Shown here piece by piece: positions 17,662-26,203 of a DNA stretch of 64,000 bases. Numbering within the stretch: position 1 is the stretch's first letter; each line of letters starts with the position of its first letter. The stretch comes from Rifleibacterium sp035352635 (lineage in GTDB: Bacteria; Muiribacteriota; Ozemobacteria; Ozemobacterales; Ozemobacteraceae), in NCBI GenBank assembly GCA_035352635.1, contig DAOPYA010000003.1:1-64000 (forward strand), in the 5' to 3' direction. Under the pieces are notes generated by a model. That model had not been told where the DNA came from. It did not search any database and saw only the letters and a program-made list of their open reading frames with translations. The position numbers were made by a program, and so were the translations under genes.

Positions 17662-19110
17662 TTATTCTTCTTCTTCGAGCTTGGTCGGAGAATCAATGAA
17701 CTTCGGCAGAGTCGGCAGCGGGGCCTTTGAAGGTTCGGGTTCTTTGATCTCAACCTTGCCGACGATCTTGAAAACCGCGCAGGGTTCTTTGTCGTCGTCA
17801 ATGCCAGTTTCGGCTGCGATATCATCGCCCTTGTTGAAGGCGCTTCTGAGGATCTGCTCGGCAAGAGGGTTCTCGATATAGCGCTGAATGGTGCGGCGCA
17901 GAGGGCGGGCGCCGTATTTCAGATCGGTCCCTTTGTCGACGAGAAAGCTCTTCAGTTCATCAGTGAAGTTCAGACGCATGCTGAGGCCTGAAACGCGGTC
18001 TGAGACTTCCTGGAGGAGAATCTTGAGGATTTCGAGATTATCGCCCTTGTCGAGCGCCCTGAAGACTATGACGTCATCGATACGATTAAGAAATTCAGGT
18101 GGGAACTTCTTTTCGAGGCTCTTACGGGTGATTTTGACTTTTTTGTCATGTGAGAGATCGTCGAGCTTTTGCGTGACTTTGGCAGTGTTGTCTTCAACTC
18201 TGAAGCCAGGCTTGCTTTCTTCGGTGGTGATGTCGGCAACCCCGACGTTGGTGGTCAGAATGATGACTGATTCTCTGAAGCTGACGGTTTCGCCTTTGCT
18301 GTCGGTGAGAATACCTTCATCGAGGAGCTGCAGCAAAAGGTTATGCACTTTTTCGTGCGCTTTTTCGATTTCGTCAAAAACAACAACGCCGTTTGGCTTG
18401 TTTTTAACCGATTCAGTGAGATAACCACCTTCGTTGTGGCCGATGTAACCGGGGGGCGCCCCGATCAGTTTGGCATACTCGTGGCTCATGGCAAATTCAG
18501 AGCAGTCGATACGCACCAGGTCGTTTTCGCTGCCGGTCATGAATTCGCAAAGGGCCTTAGCCAGTTCGGTTTTGCCGACCCCGGTCTGGCCAACAAAAAT
18601 AAAACTGCCAACCGGGCGTTTCGGGTTTTTAAGGCCAACGCGAGCTTTTCTGATGGCCTGGGCAACGGCGGTAACCGCTTCATCCTGGCCGATGATACGC
18701 TTGCGCAGGTGATTTTCAATTTCCATGTAACGCTGTTGCGAAGTTTTTGCTTCTTCGTTTTCAGAGCCCAGCATGGTGATTGCACCGCCTTTGGCGGCCT
18801 GTTCATCAACCTGAATGGTAACTTCTTTTATATCAAGCGTCGGGTTGACCTTGACACAGAGGTTATAGAGTTCCTGTTCAATGATTTCACCGAGCAGCGG
18901 ATATTCATTGTTGCCAAAAACCAGAGGGGCGATCTCATCGAGATAGTTAACAACCGAAGCGTTGATTATCAACCGCTTGTAAGACTTCTTGTCGGTTATC
19001 TTGATGTTTTTAAAAAGCTGCTGCTTCTGCTCTGGCGTGAACGATCTTATTGCGACAAAGCGGTCTAGAGATTCACAGAACTTCATCTTGATTCCGGGCG
19101 TGGAATCCAT
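17662..19110 (-). CDS. Single-ring Clp/HSP100-type AAA+ ATPase
   Basis: This 482-residue protein carries one AAA+ module equivalent to the second ring (D2) of ClpA/ClpB. Walker A is GQTGVGKT (174-181), the pore loop is GYIGHNEGGY, Walker B is VVVFDEIEKAH, and sensor 2 and the C-terminal small domain include KYGARPLRRTIQRYIENPLAEQIL. The first 130 residues match no N-domain I know, and the first AAA ring and M-domain are absent. I see no ClpP-docking loop I can assert. It presumably unfolds or remodels proteins. The start at 19110 has GGAGGG five bases upstream; 19200 would add 30 unlikely residues. It is divergent from a TPR gene. Confidence 0.85.
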   Translation of the reverse strand: MDSTPGIKMKFCESLDRFVAIRSFTPEQKQQLFKNIKITDKKSYKRLIINASVVNYLDEIAPLVFGNNEYPLLGEIIEQELYNLCVKVNPTLDIKEVTIQVDEQAAKGGAITMLGSENEEAKTSQQRYMEIENHLRKRIIGQDEAVTAVAQAIRKARVGLKNPKRPVGSFIFVGQTGVGKTELAKALCEFMTGSENDLVRIDCSEFAMSHEYAKLIGAPPGYIGHNEGGYLTESVKNKPNGVVVFDEIEKAHEKVHNLLLQLLDEGILTDSKGETVSFRESVIILTTNVGVADITTEESKPGFRVEDNTAKVTQKLDDLSHDKKVKITRKSLEKKFPPEFLNRIDDVIVFRALDKGDNLEILKILLQEVSDRVSGLSMRLNFTDELKSFLVDKGTDLKYGARPLRRTIQRYIENPLAEQILRSAFNKGDDIAAETGIDDDKEPCAVFKIVGKVEIKEPEPSKAPLPTLPKFIDSPTKLEEEE

Positions 19111-19140
19111 GAGAACCCTCCTGAGGGTACGTTTTTCCCA

Positions 19141-19170
19141 TTGACAAGCTAATGCACGATGGGGTATAGC
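19141..19170 (+). promoter_or_regulatory. Sigma70-like promoter for the TPR gene
   Basis: TTGACA at 19141-19146, then 18 bp, then TATAGC at 19165-19170, about 40 bp before the ATG at 19211. The -35 box is a perfect consensus; the -10 box is moderate. Confidence 0.6.
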
Positions 19171-19210
19171 TATTGTATCACTAACCCAACTCCAAGGCAA
19201 TACCTGTAAA

Positions 19211-20629
19211 ATGATAATAAACTCGAAAGAGGCTGAAGAGCTTTTTGACAGAGGAATTAATTATTTCAGAGCCGGTTTTTATTCATCAGCCCTGAGTGAA
19301 TTCCACCAGGTTAAAATTCTGGCCCCAGACTACCCCAACATTGATTTTATCATTGAAGCTGCCCACAAAAAAAATCTTGAAGTTGCCGGTCAGCTCAGCA
19401 ATTTTATCGAAGAAAATTTTGACGAAGAAATCAGGTCGCTTTCAGATGAGCTGACCGTCGAAAACTCATCTTATCTTGGCCCTGAAGTACAGGCTCTTCT
19501 CAAGCGTGGCAATTTCAACGAAGCTTTAAAAAAGCTGCGGCAGGCCGAAATGATAATTCCCGACTCAAGGCCTTTGTTGCTGCTGCTTGGCAATACGCTG
19601 CGGCGCCTCGGCATGCTCGAAGATGCCGAAAAAACCATGATAAAAGCCATGCATGCATGCCCTGACGACAGTGAAATAATGAACAATCTTGGCAACGTCT
19701 ATCTGGCCCGCAGCATGTATCCCGAAGCCGAAGAAATGTTTCGTGCCGCCATGCGTCTTTCACCCGAAGAACCACGAATTCTGAACAACCTCGGCGCCCT
19801 GCGCATGCAGACTAATAACCTCGACGACGCCGAACGACTGTTCCGCAAAGCTCTTAAAATACGGCCCAACTGGGTTATTCTCAGCAAGAACCTGCTGAAT
19901 CTGCAGCGGCGCATGCAGGCCCTTGACGAAGAAGTCGAGAAACTGCGTGCCGAGTTTCAGGCACACCCGAACTATCTCGATATCGGCCTGGCGCTTGGCA
20001 AAACGCTGTTTTTCAGAGGGTATTACTCAGAAGCACGCAGCACGCTGCGCGGGCTCATCAAGAAGAACCCCGGGCTGCTGGCCGCCTGGTTCTATCTGGC
20101 TACCATCCACGAAGTTTCTGATGACCCCGAAATGGCACTCGAATGTTTCCGTGAAATGGTTGTCAAAAGCGGCAAATCAGGTTCCCCCGAATTTTTGAAT
20201 CATGAAAGCCTTAAAAAACAAGGGTTCTTCACCGAAGCACTCGCCGAACTCAAAAAAATTGCCATTATCGAACTCGATCTCGCATCAAGCCGCATCAATC
20301 TCGGTATTAAATATTTCGAGGAATGCCTCTGGAACGACGCGCTTCGCCATTTTGAAGAAGCCGTCAAAATCAATGATACTTACCCCGACGCCTTTTACTG
20401 GGTAGCACTGACCCTGATACAGCAGAACAAAATCAGCCGCGCCCGCGAGTGCCTCGAAAAAGCTATCGAACTCAATTCTGATTATGCTGACGCCCACTTC
20501 CAGATGGGTCTGCTGCTGCGATCCAGAGCTAAAAAGAAGGCCCGCACTTTTTTTGAGAAGGCTTTATCATTGAATTTGAGACCATCTTTTGCTAGAATAG
20601 CCGATAGAATTCTCAAAGAGCAGAAATAA
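19211..20629 (+). CDS. Cytoplasmic TPR-repeat protein
   Basis: The 472-residue protein has no signal peptide and at least eight TPR units, for example AEKTMIKAMHACPDDSEIMN, AEEMFRAAMRLSPEEPRILN, AERLFRKALKIRPNWVILS and ARECLEKAIELNSDYADAH. It lies 11 bp upstream of the PilB-like/histidine-kinase fusion gene, so the two are almost certainly co-transcribed. Cytoplasmic TPR proteins often scaffold pilus or secretion machines (PilF-like roles), and a partner role for the fused ATPase is a fair inference. There is no clear Shine-Dalgarno sequence at 19211. Confidence 0.85.
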   Translation: MIINSKEAEELFDRGINYFRAGFYSSALSEFHQVKILAPDYPNIDFIIEAAHKKNLEVAGQLSNFIEENFDEEIRSLSDELTVENSSYLGPEVQALLKRGNFNEALKKLRQAEMIIPDSRPLLLLLGNTLRRLGMLEDAEKTMIKAMHACPDDSEIMNNLGNVYLARSMYPEAEEMFRAAMRLSPEEPRILNNLGALRMQTNNLDDAERLFRKALKIRPNWVILSKNLLNLQRRMQALDEEVEKLRAEFQAHPNYLDIGLALGKTLFFRGYYSEARSTLRGLIKKNPGLLAAWFYLATIHEVSDDPEMALECFREMVVKSGKSGSPEFLNHESLKKQGFFTEALAELKKIAIIELDLASSRINLGIKYFEECLWNDALRHFEEAVKINDTYPDAFYWVALTLIQQNKISRARECLEKAIELNSDYADAHFQMGLLLRSRAKKKARTFFEKALSLNLRPSFARIADRILKEQK

Positions 20630-20640
20630 CCACAAACCGT

Positions 20641-23600
20641 ATGGACCAGGCAGCCTTTAAACTCTCTTTTCCGGCTTTTCCGACTGACAGCGAGTCTCTC
20701 GAGAAACTTGGCCGCCTGCTGATCAACGAAAACATCGTCACCTCCCAATTCTGGGAAGAAACCCGCCAGAAATATATTGACCCGGTTGCTTTCGTTGCCG
20801 CCATAGCCGCCAGTGACAAAATCACCCCTGACGTTTTGGCCAACAGCGAAGCCAGTATTCTCAACATTCCCTTTATCAAACTCGATGAAATTCAGATTTC
20901 CCAGGATGCTTTCAAACTGCTTGATATCAAGCTGATCAAAGAGAAGCGCATCATTCCAATCAAAATCAACGGGCCAGAACTGGTGGTCGGAACGGTTGCC
21001 CCGGCAGATACCGCGCTACTGGTGGGCGCCCACGCCACCCTGTCGCTTAAACCTGCCAAAGTGCTCGGCGACTCCCTCGACACCAAAATTGCGCAACTGG
21101 CCGGCGAAAAAACCGGCAATAAAGGTGGCAAAGGCCAGAAGAAGCGTCTTGGCGATATTCTGGTCGAATCAAAATACTGCACAGCCGAACAACTCGACAA
21201 AGCCCTTAAAGGTGCCAAGGAAGAAAAACTGCGCATGGGTGCCTATCTGGTCAAGCACGGCATCCTATCTAACAAGCAGTTATCCATTGCGCTTTCCAAA
21301 CAGTACAATATTCCATTTATCGATCTCGACGAAAGCCTGGTTGACCCGGTTCTGGCGACGCTGCTGCCGAAAAAGCTCTGCCACGAACAGATTCTCTGCC
21401 CGGTCAAACGTGAGAACAACAAACTCGTTCTCGCAATGACCGACCCGACCGACATCATTACCATCGACCATATCGAAATGATGACGGGCATGCGCGTTTC
21501 ACCAGTCGTCAGCTCTGAACTTTCGATTATTGCCGCTCTTGGCAATCTATATGGCGAAAACATCGATGCCCTTGCCGACGGTATCGGCGGCGTTCAGGGC
21601 AGTGGCGGCGACGATCAGGCCGAACTTGGCGGCATGGATGAAAACGATGCCCCGATCATCAAACTGGTTAATCTGATTCTCACTCAGGCAGTCGTGACCA
21701 ACGTCTCTGACATTCACATCGAGATCTACGAAAATGAGCTGCGCATCAGATTCAGACAGGATGGCACGATGAAGGTGTTCATGACCCCCGCCAAAGCTGC
21801 CCATGCGGGTGTTATCAGCCGCATCAAGGTAATGGCCAGTCTTGACATCGCCGAAACCCGTCGCCCGCAAGATGGTCGCATCAAGCTCAACATGCAGAAT
21901 CGCAAGATTGACCTGCGTGTTTCCTGCATTCCGTGCGTCTGGGGCGAAAAAGTCGTCATGCGTATCTGCGACCAGGGCAACCTTAAAGTTGACCTTAAAG
22001 ATCTGGGCTTTGAGCCTTTCGTGCTTGAAAAATACATGGAAGGGGTCGAAAGCGCGAACGGCATCGTGCTGGTAACTGGCCCAACCGGCTCAGGCAAAAC
22101 CACAACCCTTTATTCATCGCTGTTTTTGCTCAACAACCCATCGATAAATATCATGACGGCCGAAGACCCGGTTGAGTATAACCTTATGGGCATCAACCAG
22201 GTGCAATGTCATGCTGATATCGGCCTTGATTTTAACGCGGCACTGCGCTCATTTCTGCGCCAGGACCCAGATGTAATCATGCTCGGAGAAATTCGCGACT
22301 TCGAAACCGCCAATATCGCCATCAAAGCAGCGCTTACCGGCCATCTGGTAATTTCAACCCTTCACACCAACGATGCTCCGGCAACGGTTGCCCGCCTGCT
22401 CAACATGGGAATCGAACCCTTCAGTCTGGCTTCTTCGCTGCGAATCGTTCAGGCACAACGCCTGGTTAAAAAAGTTTGCAAAACTTGCGGGGTTGAATTC
22501 AAACCCGACAAAGATCTGCTGCAATCTCTTGGTATCACTGAGCGCCTGTTGCATAAATTGCACCTCGACGACCGTTACACCATGGACAACGTTATGTTCA
22601 AACGTGGCAGCGGTTGCCCAGACTGCGACAACACCGGCCTCAAGGGGCGACAGGGCATTTATGAAGTTCTTTCCATGACCCAGAAATTCCGCGAACTGAT
22701 CGAAAGCAGAGCAACCACCGAAGACATGCGGCGCCAGGCACTGATTGACGGCATGCTGTCACTTCGCGAATCGGCTATTTACAAGCTGATCTGCGGCAGC
22801 ACTTCTGTCGAAGAAGTCTTCGGCACCACCATCGATGCCGGCGGCCAATCCGAAGAAGATGGTGGCACTCCCAAGCCCAAAATGGCCGAAGCTTCTGCAC
22901 CAGCCAAACCCGTGGCCGGCAAGCCCGTTGAGCTCAACCTGCCGATTGGCTCTGCCGGGGGCAATCTCGGTGATCTGTCACGCGAACTGCATGAATTTAA
23001 CAGCCTGCTTGCACGAGTTTCGGGCGCAACCCACGGCACAACCGGCATGACTACCATCAGCAATGAAATTCTCAAGAGCAATATTGCGGCCCCACTCGAA
23101 GCAATCAGGGCGCAGGCCGCCAAAACCGACCAGGCCGACAAAGCTCTGCCAATCATTATGGCCCAGGGCCAGAAAATGGAACACAACGTCAAAAACCTCA
23201 TAAGCCATTTTTCTGACTACACGCCAAAACTCGGGGTGCTGCACCTGAATCAGCTCGTCGAACAAGAAATTTTTGCCGGCCTGAAAAATCATGTCATCAC
23301 TGCCCGACTGCTCTCGGGTGTTAAAGAAATCGGCAAAAACCTCAAGGTTTCTAAAAATCTGCCCGAGAATCTGCCCGATGTAAAAATCGATGCTGAGGCA
23401 TTTGCAACCATTGCTTCAAATATTTTTATCAATGCCCTGATCGGTCTGGGTTCAAAAGGCGGCGAAATAAAAGTTGTGACACGCATCAAGCCCAAAACCA
23501 CCGACCGGGTTGAATTCATAATCTTCGACAGTGGCTCAGGCATACCCGTCGAGCGCCAGGGCGATCTTTTCAAACCATTCGTCGCCAACGGCAAAACTTC

Positions 23601-23721
23601 GCTGGGCCTTGGTCTGGCCGTTGCCCAAAAATTAGTCAGACAGCTGAACGGCGAAATAACCATCAGAAGTACCCCGGACACCAGCACCCTGGTGACCGTC
23701 GAACTGCCTGCCGCAGGCTGA
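20641..23721 (+). CDS. PilB/GspE-type assembly ATPase fused to a histidine-kinase-like module
   Basis: The 1026-residue protein starts as a type IV pilus/type II secretion assembly ATPase. It has two MshEN-like N-terminal domains (about residues 10-155 and 165-305) and a GspE core with Walker A GPTGSGKTTT (480-489), Walker B-like VIMLGEIRD and a Cys4 metal site (CKTC ... CPDC). The core ends near 735. After a Pro/Ala-rich linker comes a kinase-like part: LHEFNSLLARVSG with candidate phospho-His784, an N box (Asn927/Asn931), a G1 box DSGSG (963-967) and a G2 box SLGLGLA (987-993). Ordinary PilB/GspE proteins end before this region. The frame is open throughout, so it is a genuine fusion unless misassembled. 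It is preceded by a TPR gene. Confidence 0.93.
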   Translation: MDQAAFKLSFPAFPTDSESLEKLGRLLINENIVTSQFWEETRQKYIDPVAFVAAIAASDKITPDVLANSEASILNIPFIKLDEIQISQDAFKLLDIKLIKEKRIIPIKINGPELVVGTVAPADTALLVGAHATLSLKPAKVLGDSLDTKIAQLAGEKTGNKGGKGQKKRLGDILVESKYCTAEQLDKALKGAKEEKLRMGAYLVKHGILSNKQLSIALSKQYNIPFIDLDESLVDPVLATLLPKKLCHEQILCPVKRENNKLVLAMTDPTDIITIDHIEMMTGMRVSPVVSSELSIIAALGNLYGENIDALADGIGGVQGSGGDDQAELGGMDENDAPIIKLVNLILTQAVVTNVSDIHIEIYENELRIRFRQDGTMKVFMTPAKAAHAGVISRIKVMASLDIAETRRPQDGRIKLNMQNRKIDLRVSCIPCVWGEKVVMRICDQGNLKVDLKDLGFEPFVLEKYMEGVESANGIVLVTGPTGSGKTTTLYSSLFLLNNPSINIMTAEDPVEYNLMGINQVQCHADIGLDFNAALRSFLRQDPDVIMLGEIRDFETANIAIKAALTGHLVISTLHTNDAPATVARLLNMGIEPFSLASSLRIVQAQRLVKKVCKTCGVEFKPDKDLLQSLGITERLLHKLHLDDRYTMDNVMFKRGSGCPDCDNTGLKGRQGIYEVLSMTQKFRELIESRATTEDMRRQALIDGMLSLRESAIYKLICGSTSVEEVFGTTIDAGGQSEEDGGTPKPKMAEASAPAKPVAGKPVELNLPIGSAGGNLGDLSRELHEFNSLLARVSGATHGTTGMTTISNEILKSNIAAPLEAIRAQAAKTDQADKALPIIMAQGQKMEHNVKNLISHFSDYTPKLGVLHLNQLVEQEIFAGLKNHVITARLLSGVKEIGKNLKVSKNLPENLPDVKIDAEAFATIASNIFINALIGLGSKGGEIKVVTRIKPKTTDRVEFIIFDSGSGIPVERQGDLFKPFVANGKTSLGLGLAVAQKLVRQLNGEITIRSTPDTSTLVTVELPAAG

Positions 23722-23769
23722 GAAGCCCGTCTGGCAGAAAAATCCATAAGCCAGGAGAGGAATAACTTC

Positions 23770-24393
23770 ATGATCATCACCAGGCGCTCATTAACAGGTT
23801 GGTTGCTGGTTGCCATGCTGCTGCTGAATGTGGTCGGCTTTGCCCAGAATGACAATCAGGTGGTTGCAGACCCTGCCCGTACTGACAACCCGGTGGTTGC
23901 CATCCTTGAACCGCAGTTCGGTTCAGTGCTGATTCGAGACCTCGAAGGTTTTCACGAATTCACCTTTTCAGCGCCATTCGACAAGATCGAAACCATCCTT
24001 AATCTTGTGGTAATGCAAGAATGGTATCCGACCTATATTTCGATCAGTTGCCGGCCAGACGAAAAAGCCGCAATCATTATGCGGGCCAGCATCAGCAAAA
24101 ATGCGGCTTCCGAACGCTTTGCCATGCTTCAGCAGCTGGTGACACCCGGCCTGCTACCCTGGAAAACCGGCGAACTGAACAATGAATCGCCGGCGGTCAC
24201 CGCTGTCGAAACTGATTTTTCGAGCCGGGTTTCGGTTCTTGGGCAGACCTTAAAAAGCGGCCTGATTTTTACCCAGCTTTTTCCGATGTTGCAAAGAGCG
24301 CCGGGCATCAGAGACCCATTCTTTGAACGCGGCAGCTACCGGGATTCTCCATCCGGCCGGCTTATGGAATTTTCGGTCAAATGCAACTGGTAA
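23770..24393 (+). CDS. Exported protein of unknown function
   Basis: The 207-residue product has a signal peptide (GWLLVAMLLLNVVGFAQ) and no domain I can name. AGGAG lies upstream of the ATG, so the start is well supported. Its end overlaps the pseudouridine synthase gene by 13 bp, so translation of the two is probably coupled. The segment FTFSAPFDKIETILNLVVMQEWYPTYISI looks like an alpha/beta fold. It follows the PilB fusion gene by 48 bp and may be part of the same transcript. Confidence 0.65.
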   Translation: MIITRRSLTGWLLVAMLLLNVVGFAQNDNQVVADPARTDNPVVAILEPQFGSVLIRDLEGFHEFTFSAPFDKIETILNLVVMQEWYPTYISISCRPDEKAAIIMRASISKNAASERFAMLQQLVTPGLLPWKTGELNNESPAVTAVETDFSSRVSVLGQTLKSGLIFTQLFPMLQRAPGIRDPFFERGSYRDSPSGRLMEFSVKCNW

Positions 24394-25112
24394 GAATCCA
24401 GAAGCTGCTGGCGAACTGGGGAGCGGCGTCAAGAAGAGCCATTGAGCGACTGATCGATGAAAAAGCCATCAGTACCGACGGCATACCGGTCGAAGGGCAA
24501 GGGACCCTTGTCGATGCAGACAATCCCCCTGAAATACGCATCAATGGCAAGCTGATCACACCGCCACGCGACAAGGTCTGCCGGGTTTATGCATTTAATA
24601 AGCCGATGCTGGTCATTACGACTCTCAAAGACGAGCGTGGCCGGCGCACCATAGCCGATTACCTGCCAGTCGGTCAGCGACTCTACCCGGTTGGCCGCCT
24701 CGATTACGACTCGACCGGTTTGCTGATCATCACCGACCACGGTGAACTGACTAACCGTCTGCTGCACCCTTCTTACAAAGTCGAAAAAGAGTATCTCGTC
24801 AAAATTACGGGCGCAGAACTGTCTACAGCCGAATTTGCAATGTTTACCAGCGGGTTGCAGCTTGACGACGGCTTGACTCTGCCCTGCCAGCTGAAAAAGC
24901 TCGCCGAACCAGGCACTTATTCGGTTACGATACGAGAAGGGCGAAAACGTCAGGTTCGACGGATGTTCTCATGCCTTGGGCATAAAGTTCTCAGCCTGCA
25001 CCGCACCCGGTTCGGGCCGCTGAGCATCGGCAACCTCAAGGCAGGCGAACTCAGAGAACTCAGCGTAGAAGAAAAAGCAGCCCTGCTGAAATCAGCAGGG
25101 CTGCATGAATAA
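24381..25112 (+). CDS. Ribosomal RNA pseudouridine synthase, RsuA/RluB/RluE/RluF family
   Basis: The 243-residue enzyme has an N-terminal S4-like RNA-binding domain (VRIQKLLANWGAASRRAIERLI) and a catalytic domain with the family motif PVGRLDYDSTGLLI. The Asp of RLDYD is the conserved nucleophile. The C-terminal signature TIREGRKRQVRRMF also fits. These enzymes convert a specific uridine of 16S or 23S rRNA to pseudouridine. Which of RsuA, RluB, RluE or RluF is meant cannot be decided without alignment. The final codons contain a hairpin that appears to terminate the convergent FecR-like gene. Confidence 0.92.
   Translation: MQLVRIQKLLANWGAASRRAIERLIDEKAISTDGIPVEGQGTLVDADNPPEIRINGKLITPPRDKVCRVYAFNKPMLVITTLKDERGRRTIADYLPVGQRLYPVGRLDYDSTGLLIITDHGELTNRLLHPSYKVEKEYLVKITGAELSTAEFAMFTSGLQLDDGLTLPCQLKKLAEPGTYSVTIREGRKRQVRRMFSCLGHKVLSLHRTRFGPLSIGNLKAGELRELSVEEKAALLKSAGLHE
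25077..25104 (-). terminator. Minus-strand terminator embedded in the pseudouridine synthase gene
   Basis: A perfect 12-bp stem (GCAGCCCTGCTG / CAGCAGGGCTGC) with a 4-nt loop is followed on the minus strand by TTTTTCTT. It lies 15 bp beyond the stop of the FecR-like gene at 25120 and inside the last codons of the convergent gene. Confidence 0.8.
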
Positions 25113-25119
25113 CCAGTAA

Positions 25120-26202
25120 TCAGTTCTTCGGGGCGAGCATGGCAGCCTTGATGCGCTTCAGGTGCAAAGACACCCTCGCAGCGGGCAAACCGTTTTTCTG
25201 CATGTTCAGCCACATGGCAGCCGCCTGATACAGGTAACCACTCTTTTCGAGTTTCCAGGCTGCCACGATTGAATCTTCGGCGGTTACGACCACGGCAACC
25301 GTCATAGAAGCAAGATTACCACCCAGATTAAATGTCGAGGTTGCGGCACCGGTATAGTCAACCGAGAACTCGCACCAGCCATCAACAGGTGAACCGAGAC
25401 TGAAACTGCTCACCCCGGCACCCGAAACATCAAAACTACTTTCTGCGTCACAGATGCCCGTGAATACTTCGGTCGGCATGGCAAAGCAGAGCGGCGCAAC
25501 AGCAGGAGCAGGGGCCGCTTTCGCATTGTCAGACTCCTCAGATTTTAAACTTCCGGCCTCAGATGAAGAGGGCGCAGCACCGGCAGTCATCGCACCATTG
25601 TCGGGCATAGATTCTGATTCAGAAGGCTTGTCGGTTTCAAAAGCATCGGCTATTGGTTCGTCAGGCGCTTGCGGCACAGCTATCTCAGGAGTCATGCCAA
25701 TTTCTTTGTCGATTTTTTCGTCGATTTCAGCTGATTTATTTAAACCTTCGTCAGAAATCGAAGGCCGTAATTCTTGTTGTCTGGCAGAAGCAGGTGGCGG
25801 AGGAGCTGCTGAAGCTCCCACGATTCTTTCGGGGTTCACCGCTCCGGTCTGGTTGGCCATGTTCTGCCCGAGTGCAAGATCGCTTGAAACGAGCTCAACA
25901 GCGCTGGAGGTAAAATTGCCGCCAACCACTGCGGCCAGTGAAATGGTAGCAGTCGCATCGGCGCTGAAGCGATATTCCTGGTTGGTGGGCAGATGAATCA
26001 GCACGAGCGAGCCATCGGGAGCCACTTTAATTTCGACACCGTCGGGCAGAATTTCTGCAAGCTCGACTTCCCATTTGTCGCCTGCCAGGCTTGCCTGAAC
26101 AGAACCGGTCTTGTCAGTGACCATGGCCACTTCAGCCGCGGCCAGCATGCTGACCGGCAGAATAAAGCAAAACAACAGCACCAGGGATGTGATTCTCGAC
26201 AT
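25120..26202 (-). CDS. FecR-like exported protein with acidic low-complexity middle
   Basis: This exported protein of about 360 residues has a signal peptide (SLVLLFCFILPVSMLAAAE). A FecR-like N-terminal domain (VTDKTGSVQASLAGDKW, VAPDGSLVLIHLPTNQEYRF) follows. The middle is long, acidic and Pro/Ala/Ser-rich (about residues 120-230) and is probably disordered. The C-terminal part (SSFDVSGAGVSSFSLGSPVDGW, AAAMWLNMQKNGLPAARVSLHL) is unassigned. The start at 26202 follows GGAGG at good spacing and lies one base after the stop of the cyclase gene, so the two form an operon. It may sense or organise the envelope together with the CHASE2 cyclase, by inference. Confidence 0.75.
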   Translation of the reverse strand: MSRITSLVLLFCFILPVSMLAAAEVAMVTDKTGSVQASLAGDKWEVELAEILPDGVEIKVAPDGSLVLIHLPTNQEYRFSADATATISLAAVVGGNFTSSAVELVSSDLALGQNMANQTGAVNPERIVGASAAPPPPASARQQELRPSISDEGLNKSAEIDEKIDKEIGMTPEIAVPQAPDEPIADAFETDKPSESESMPDNGAMTAGAAPSSSEAGSLKSEESDNAKAAPAPAVAPLCFAMPTEVFTGICDAESSFDVSGAGVSSFSLGSPVDGWCEFSVDYTGAATSTFNLGGNLASMTVAVVVTAEDSIVAAWKLEKSGYLYQAAAMWLNMQKNGLPAARVSLHLKRIKAAMLAPKN

Positions 26203-26203
26203 T

